Shown: piece by piece, positions 60,078-64,000 of the stretch
Layout: the number at the start of each line of letters is the position of its first letter
Numbering within the stretch: position 1 is the stretch's first letter
DNA from: Entomospira culicis
GTDB taxonomy: Bacteria > Spirochaetota > Spirochaetia > WRBN01
DNA: 64,000 nt
Direction: 5' to 3'
Assembly (NCBI RefSeq): GCF_028748145.1
Contig: NZ_CP118181.1
Coordinates: 1,550,211 to 1,614,210 of the forward strand
Notes under the pieces: generated by a model
What the model was told of the DNA's origin: nothing
Databases searched by the model: none
The model's input: only the letters and a program-made list of their open reading frames with translations
Translations under genes and position numbers: made by a program

Positions 60078-60341
60078 TTAAATGAGGTTATTACTCTTCA
60101 TTGCCTCGATCATGCCGGCAAGCGCATCGGTTTCGTCGCTACCTTCGGCGATAATCTCCACCTCGGCACCCTCGGAGACGGCTAAGGAGAGAATTTTAAG
60201 CATCGCTGAGAGGCTGGCCTCTTTTTCGCCGTAACGCATTGTCATTGCCGATTGATACTTTTTGGCTTCTTTAACCAAAATCGACGCAGGTCTAGCGTGC
60301 AGACCAATAGGATCGATAATGGTTACTTTTTGACTTACCAT
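60078..60341 (-). CDS. ptsH: Phosphocarrier protein HPr
   Basis: An 87-residue HPr with active-site His15 in IGLHARPASILV. The residue aligned with regulatory Ser46 of Firmicutes HPr is Ala46 (SLSAMLKILSL in place of LKSIMGVMSL), although Ser45 is next to it. It passes phosphate from EI to the EIIA proteins, such as that at 5506. AAGGAAGG lies before the ATG. EI is not adjacent. Confidence 0.95.
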   Translation of the reverse strand: MVSQKVTIIDPIGLHARPASILVKEAKKYQSAMTMRYGEKEASLSAMLKILSLAVSEGAEVEIIAEGSDETDALAGMIEAMKSNNLI

Positions 60342-60416
60342 TTTTACACCTTCCTTTCATGTACCTAGAGAGTCATCTCCCTATTCAAGTATCATAACAC
60401 TCTTTGGCTAAAATTA

Positions 60417-60953
60417 CTAGATATAACCTAGTAATTTTTTGTAAGACTTCTCCTCGATCTGTTCTGGCTTGACCCCTAAACGAGATAATGCCTCGCGCAC
60501 CTGCACTTTTGCCTGCTCGATGCCTTGCATGTCGCGCTCTTCTTCGACAACTTTTTCAATCTCGATATAGAGACCAAGGCCAGCTACCTCCACCAGCTCA
60601 TAATGAATACCGTCGTGGGTGTAAAGGTGCATCATCTTCTCTTTTTCAAAACTCACGCCATAATGAAGTGCCTCTAGCATCGCCTGTGCCTTTGCCATGT
60701 CCGAGACCTCCATCTCGATCTCTTTGTTCGTCTCTACGCCCTCATGCGTATGACGCTCTTTATAGGTGAGTAAAACGCCCTTCACGCTACATTTACGCAG
60801 GCGTAGACGCTCTTCACTCTCGCCTATCTTCTTAAAATAGACATCATGACGCTCATAAAAGCCTCCGTCCACCGCCATCTGCTCCAACTGCTTCTTCATC
60901 TGCGTATACTCCTTGGCACTAATACGCGCTTTAATCTCCACTTCGTATGCCAT
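60417..60953 (-). CDS. CYTH-domain protein (class IV adenylate cyclase-like)
   Basis: A 178-residue CYTH (CyaB/thiamine triphosphatase) fold protein. The signature ExExK is EVEIKAR at residues 4-10; basic tunnel residues are in ERLRLRKC and LLTYKER, and acidic ones in NKEIEMEV and LYIEIEKVVEEE. It binds a triphosphate and two metals. It may be an adenylate cyclase, a tripolyphosphatase or a thiamine triphosphatase; sequence alone does not decide. Confidence 0.87.
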   Translation of the reverse strand: MAYEVEIKARISAKEYTQMKKQLEQMAVDGGFYERHDVYFKKIGESEERLRLRKCSVKGVLLTYKERHTHEGVETNKEIEMEVSDMAKAQAMLEALHYGVSFEKEKMMHLYTHDGIHYELVEVAGLGLYIEIEKVVEEERDMQGIEQAKVQVREALSRLGVKPEQIEEKSYKKLLGYI

Positions 60954-60973
60954 TGTACTCTACTCCTTTTCTT

Positions 60974-62002
60974 CTATTTTTTTGAATTTTTATAGGTGAA
61001 TATTGCCATTATCGGCAGATGATCGCTCAAGCCGTCGATACGATTAGCATAAAATGCGTTTGGGTAGAGGAAAATTTCTTGGCTCTCCTCGTCTACTTGC
61101 TCCGATAAAAATCGCGCATGGGTAATCGGGCGTTGCTCAATAAAGGTCAAGCCATCGCCGATCAAGAGCCGTCGAGCTAGTAAAAAACCATCCAGTGCCT
61201 GCCAATTTCCCCCATACGCATAGGTACCCAAAATGCTCTCTTTCTCCTGATGCGCTTCCACATAGCTGGGCCAAGGATTGTAAAATCCCTCCGCTTCTAC
61301 CATCGCAAGAGACGAGGCAATCGCCATAATGTTTGCCTCCATTGCCGATGCATTACGTAAATCCATATTGAAATCGCCACCCACCAAGATCGCCACATCC
61401 TCGCCATACTCGCGCCGAATACGTTCGATGCTCAAGTGTAACTGTGCGAACGTCGCACTACGACGCACCACATTGCGCTCCTCGCGCTGACTCTGTAAAT
61501 GGAGATTGATCACGACCAGCGGTTGGTTGTTAGATAAGCGTAAAACGCCCAAGAGAATCGGGCGTAGCTGTTGACGCTCATCCAACGGATCGCGCACCTG
61601 AATGCTTCGCATCTCGATCACCTCATAGCGCGAGAGAATCGCCAGCCCCGTAGCATGCGAAGGCTCTTTGGCAAAGAGAATATGCATCCCTTGTAAGCCT
61701 TTGCTCTGCTCGCTTAAGGCTTGCACCACCGCATGATTCTCCACCTCTTGCAATAAAAGAATGCTCGGTGAACCATAACTCTGGGCAATCTGGGCGAAGC
61801 CACCAGCTAAATTACTCACTTTTTGTTGATAAAGCGCGGTGCTCACCTCGCTAAATTCGCGATACTCCGTACCCTGATATTGATCGTCAAAGAGATTTTG
61901 CACATTATAACTGATCACCACCACCTTCTTTTGGGGCAGACAACCCAGCAATAATCCTACCCAAAGCAACCATATCCAACGCATGCGCAATTTTCTCATC
62001 AT
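60974..62002 (-). CDS. Endonuclease/exonuclease/phosphatase-fold lipoprotein
   Basis: A 342-residue lipoprotein: signal peptide ending in lipobox LLLGC (Cys21). The EEP fold motifs are present in order: VVISYNVQNLF, ILLLQEVEN (catalytic Glu), LVVINLHLQSQ, ILVGGDFNMDL (Asp, Asn), and GLSDHLPIMAIF (Asp-His). It is an extracytoplasmic metal-dependent phosphodiesterase or nuclease. It is 20 bases upstream of the CYTH gene and co-transcribed. Confidence 0.87.
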   Translation of the reverse strand: MMRKLRMRWIWLLWVGLLLGCLPQKKVVVISYNVQNLFDDQYQGTEYREFSEVSTALYQQKVSNLAGGFAQIAQSYGSPSILLLQEVENHAVVQALSEQSKGLQGMHILFAKEPSHATGLAILSRYEVIEMRSIQVRDPLDERQQLRPILLGVLRLSNNQPLVVINLHLQSQREERNVVRRSATFAQLHLSIERIRREYGEDVAILVGGDFNMDLRNASAMEANIMAIASSLAMVEAEGFYNPWPSYVEAHQEKESILGTYAYGGNWQALDGFLLARRLLIGDGLTFIEQRPITHARFLSEQVDEESQEIFLYPNAFYANRIDGLSDHLPIMAIFTYKNSKK

Positions 62003-62138
62003 CTCTCTATTTTACCCTAAATTCTTATCGATAGCAAGCCTATTTAATCGATAAAATACGACAACTTTTCTCTTATTCATCGCATTATCCACCTAGGCAT
62101 GCAAGAAATCGTCGCGTCTTTGCCGATAATCCAAACAA

Positions 62139-63638
62139 ATGAAGTACCAAGTTACGGCATCACGCAAGCGACCCAAGAATTTTCAATCGATGGTGGGGCA
62201 AGAATTTGTCGCCACGGCCATTAGCCACAGCCTCGATCATCAATCCTTGGCCAATGCCTATCTCTTTACCGGACCTCGCGGGGTGGGTAAAACCAGTAGC
62301 GCCCGTATCCTAGCGACCTGTCTCAATTGCCTTGCCAACGAGAAACCCACCATCACCCCTTGTGGCACTTGCGCCAACTGTATCGAGATTGCTGCCGGAA
62401 GTAGTGTCGATGTCATTGAAATTGACGGTGCAAGCAATACCGGTGTCGGCGACGTGCGCGCCATTAAAGATGAAATTCTCTTTCCGCCCACCGCCTCGCG
62501 CTTCAAAATTTATATCATCGATGAGGTACACATGCTCTCCAGCGGTGCCTTTAACGCCTTGCTCAAGACGATTGAAGAGCCTCCCGTCTACGTTAAGTTC
62601 ATCTTCGCCACCACCGAGAGCCACAAGATCCCGGCCACCATCAAGAGCCGAACCCAGCAGTTCAACTTCAAGCTTATCTCTATCGATCTCATTAAAGATC
62701 GCCTGCAAGAAGCCCTCAATGAGGTAAACATTAGCTATGAAGAAGAGGCGCTCTTCTGGCTGGCAAAAGAGGCCAGAGGCAGTATGCGCGATGCCTACAC
62801 CCTGCTCGACCAAGCCATCGCCATTAGCCAAGGAAAAATTACCTTAGCCGAGTTGAAAGAGAAGATGGGCTTCGCCGGTATCGACGATCTCAATCAATTA
62901 GTAGCGCTTGCCCTAGACCAAACCATGCAAGATGCGATTCTCCTCTTGCGCGACTTTATCGCCAAAGGCATTAGTGGCGAGCAGATCATCCAAGATCTCA
63001 GCGCCTACTTCCACGCCATCATGCTCATTAAGCACGATATCACCAAAGAGTCGCTCTTAGGTTTCCCCCTCGCCAGCTTCTCGCAAGAAGTGCTCGCCAA
63101 GCTCTCCCTCGACCAGACCAAAGATCTCCTAACCAGCCTCTTTGCCCTCTACAAAAGCGCCAAATTCTCCATCAACATTCAACTCGAACTCGAACTCTTC
63201 CTTAGCCAGATCGCCGCCATCCAAACCAAACTCTACCCTAGCGACCTCCTCGCCAAACTAAGCGCGCTACGCATCAACCTTACCAACCCAGCCACATCCA
63301 CCACCACCTTAGAAACATCCAAACCCAATCCACCACCCAGTAAAACCGAAGAAATTTCCATTTCAGCCCCAGAAACAAAAACTCTCTCCAAAGCATCCAT
63401 TCTTGCCTATCTTGCCGAGCAATTCGACATAAGCCTCACCCCCAAAGATCTGCTTATCGATGAGGATATTGTGCAGATTACCCTTCATCAAGCCGTGCAC
63501 TACCAAACCCTTAGCGCGAGGCAGGTAGAAATTCAAACCTATCTTGCCAATTTAGATAGCACACAGGCGTGGCAATTATCCTTAATCTATGATAAAATCA
63601 ACTTAATTCAATCTATTTTTTATGGAGAACAATCATGA
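62139..63638 (+). CDS. dnaX: DNA polymerase III subunit gamma/tau
   Basis: A 499-residue clamp-loader ATPase. Walker A is GPRGVGKTSSAR (about 44-55), the zinc module is CLNCLANEKP...CGTCANC, Walker B/DEXX is IYIIDEVHMLSSGAFNALLK, sensor 1 is FATTESHKI, and sensor 2 GSMRDAYTLLDQ. Domain III follows, with a Pro/Ser/Thr linker (about 385-420) and a short C-terminal domain. No ribosome-binding site precedes the ATG; GATAAT lies 8 bases upstream. Its TGA overlaps the ybaB ATG. Confidence 0.95.
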   Translation: MKYQVTASRKRPKNFQSMVGQEFVATAISHSLDHQSLANAYLFTGPRGVGKTSSARILATCLNCLANEKPTITPCGTCANCIEIAAGSSVDVIEIDGASNTGVGDVRAIKDEILFPPTASRFKIYIIDEVHMLSSGAFNALLKTIEEPPVYVKFIFATTESHKIPATIKSRTQQFNFKLISIDLIKDRLQEALNEVNISYEEEALFWLAKEARGSMRDAYTLLDQAIAISQGKITLAELKEKMGFAGIDDLNQLVALALDQTMQDAILLLRDFIAKGISGEQIIQDLSAYFHAIMLIKHDITKESLLGFPLASFSQEVLAKLSLDQTKDLLTSLFALYKSAKFSINIQLELELFLSQIAAIQTKLYPSDLLAKLSALRINLTNPATSTTTLETSKPNPPPSKTEEISISAPETKTLSKASILAYLAEQFDISLTPKDLLIDEDIVQITLHQAVHYQTLSARQVEIQTYLANLDSTQAWQLSLIYDKINLIQSIFYGEQS

Positions 63639-63946
63639 ACATCAATCCCCTGACTTTTATGAGCCAATTTGGCAAGATGAAGGACGAAGCCAAGCGTATG
63701 GAGGAGAAGTTACAACAACTGCGCATCAATGGATCGGCAGCCAGCTTGGTGCAGGTTACCATCAATGGCAAGTTTGATTTAATTGATATAAAAATTGACC
63801 CCATCGCCGTCGATGAACGCGACATTCCCATGCTTGAAACCCTCATTAAGAGCGCCTTTGTCGATGCCTCTAACAAAGCCAAAGAGACCATCGCCCAAGA
63901 GTTACAATCCACCGATCTTGCACAACTTCAATCTATTTTTAAGTAA
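63635..63946 (+). CDS. ybaB: YbaB/EbfC nucleoid-associated protein
   Basis: A 103-residue YbaB/EbfC protein: LTFMSQFGKMKDEAKRMEEK (residues 6-25), then the beta hairpin LVQVTINGKFDLIDIKIDP and a C-terminal helix. It binds DNA as a dimer. ATGA overlap with dnaX couples the two genes; the dnaX-ybaB(-recR) order is conserved widely. Confidence 0.94.
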   Translation: MNINPLTFMSQFGKMKDEAKRMEEKLQQLRINGSAASLVQVTINGKFDLIDIKIDPIAVDERDIPMLETLIKSAFVDASNKAKETIAQELQSTDLAQLQSIFK

Positions 63947-63950
63947 TATT

Positions 63951-63979
63951 TTAACAAAAAAGAACATACTTGCTAAAAT
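63951..63979 (+). promoter_or_regulatory. Promoter pointing out of the window
   Basis: TTAACA (63951-63956), 17-base spacer, extended -10 TGCTAAAAT (hexamer 63974-63979). It would drive a gene beyond the right edge. Confidence 0.5.
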
Positions 63980-63990
63980 TCTTCCACTTC

Positions 63991-63999
63991 TTATCCACA
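63991..63999 (+). other. Perfect DnaA box
   Basis: TTATCCACA matches the strongest DnaA box at the last bases of the window. A single box is not an origin, but it lies next to dnaX-ybaB. A one-mismatch box (TTATCCACC) is at 62085-62093. Confidence 0.4.
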
Positions 64000-64000
64000 A

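Noticed and set aside
62310-62831. 173-codon frame antisense to dnaX
   Set aside because: Shadow of the conserved DnaX ATPase domain.
1-64000. tRNA, rRNA, CRISPR arrays, transposases
   Set aside because: I saw no cloverleaf with a conserved TTCGA loop, no rRNA segments, no spaced direct repeats and no transposase motifs. The GGTTCGA near 27338-27344 belongs to the TPP riboswitch.

Overview
The window looks like chromosomal DNA of a bacterium with an outer membrane, a mid GC content and many lipoproteins. It is most like a host-associated, fermentative spirochaete. The pointers are a LolCDE-type lipoprotein exporter and about seven predicted lipoproteins, a DUF115 (MptE-like) motility-associated protein beside a MinD-like ATPase, a RecB-type nuclease-helicase, PTS sugar uptake with HPr, a thiamine-precursor salvage transporter in place of visible thiamine synthesis genes, and frequent TTG/GTG starts. 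This assignment is inference: there is no rRNA or tRNA gene in the window to settle it.

Layout. 1-4342 (minus) is an envelope operon: a small membrane protein, LolD, LolC/E, PlsC, TrhA and a lipoprotein cut by the window edge. 4414-8545 (minus) is a sugar block: a MupG-like glycosidase, PTS EIIA and EIIC, and a family 4 phospho-beta-glucosidase. 8633-14424 carries NifS/IscS, MurI, Ung, a NYN-LOTUS protein, IF-1, a secreted vWA protein and an 82-residue membrane protein. 14578-18237 is RecB-like. After a 445-base gap come a small lipoprotein, PcnB, a DksA-like protein, a YaiI-like protein, an ABC-F ATPase, an SH3-like lipoprotein and the ThiXYZ transporter behind a TPP riboswitch. 27437-31530 is a run of four related multi-spanning membrane proteins, including a tandem duplication that carried along the first codons of rfbD. 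Next are rfbD and rfbC, a HAD phosphatase, an AT-rich orphan, AmiD and FtsK. 38795-45346 is accessory: a tandem zinc-finger protein, small secreted or lipoproteins, VanW and three proteins built from repeated FGM...LGEP domains. 45554-53058 holds the MinD-like ATPase, a small orphan, DUF115, GrpE-DnaK and a LysM/coiled-coil protein. 53134-58701 has DeoC, three glycosyltransferases and an orphan ParA. 58806-63946 has peroxiredoxin-PerR, HPr, a CYTH protein, a nuclease/phosphatase-fold lipoprotein, and DnaX-YbaB.

Two themes cross the window. First, many genes have a clear sigma-70-like promoter (TTGACA-17-TATAAT type). In at least six to nine cases the -10 hexamer lies only 5-8 bases before the start codon, so the mRNA should be leaderless. 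Second, AT-rich single genes (the 82-residue protein, the 18683 lipoprotein, the 33803 orphan, the 39711 orphan and the ParA at 57682) sit among the GC-richer housekeeping genes and may be recent arrivals.

How the genes may work together: HPr (60078) would phosphorylate the PTS proteins encoded at 5506-7145, but no EIIB is encoded here. PerR very probably controls itself and the peroxiredoxin through a perfect 13-base palindrome overlapping its transcription start region. RfbC/RfbD and the glycosyltransferases suggest a rhamnose-containing or other surface glycan. LolCDE would release lipoproteins, several of which are encoded in this window.
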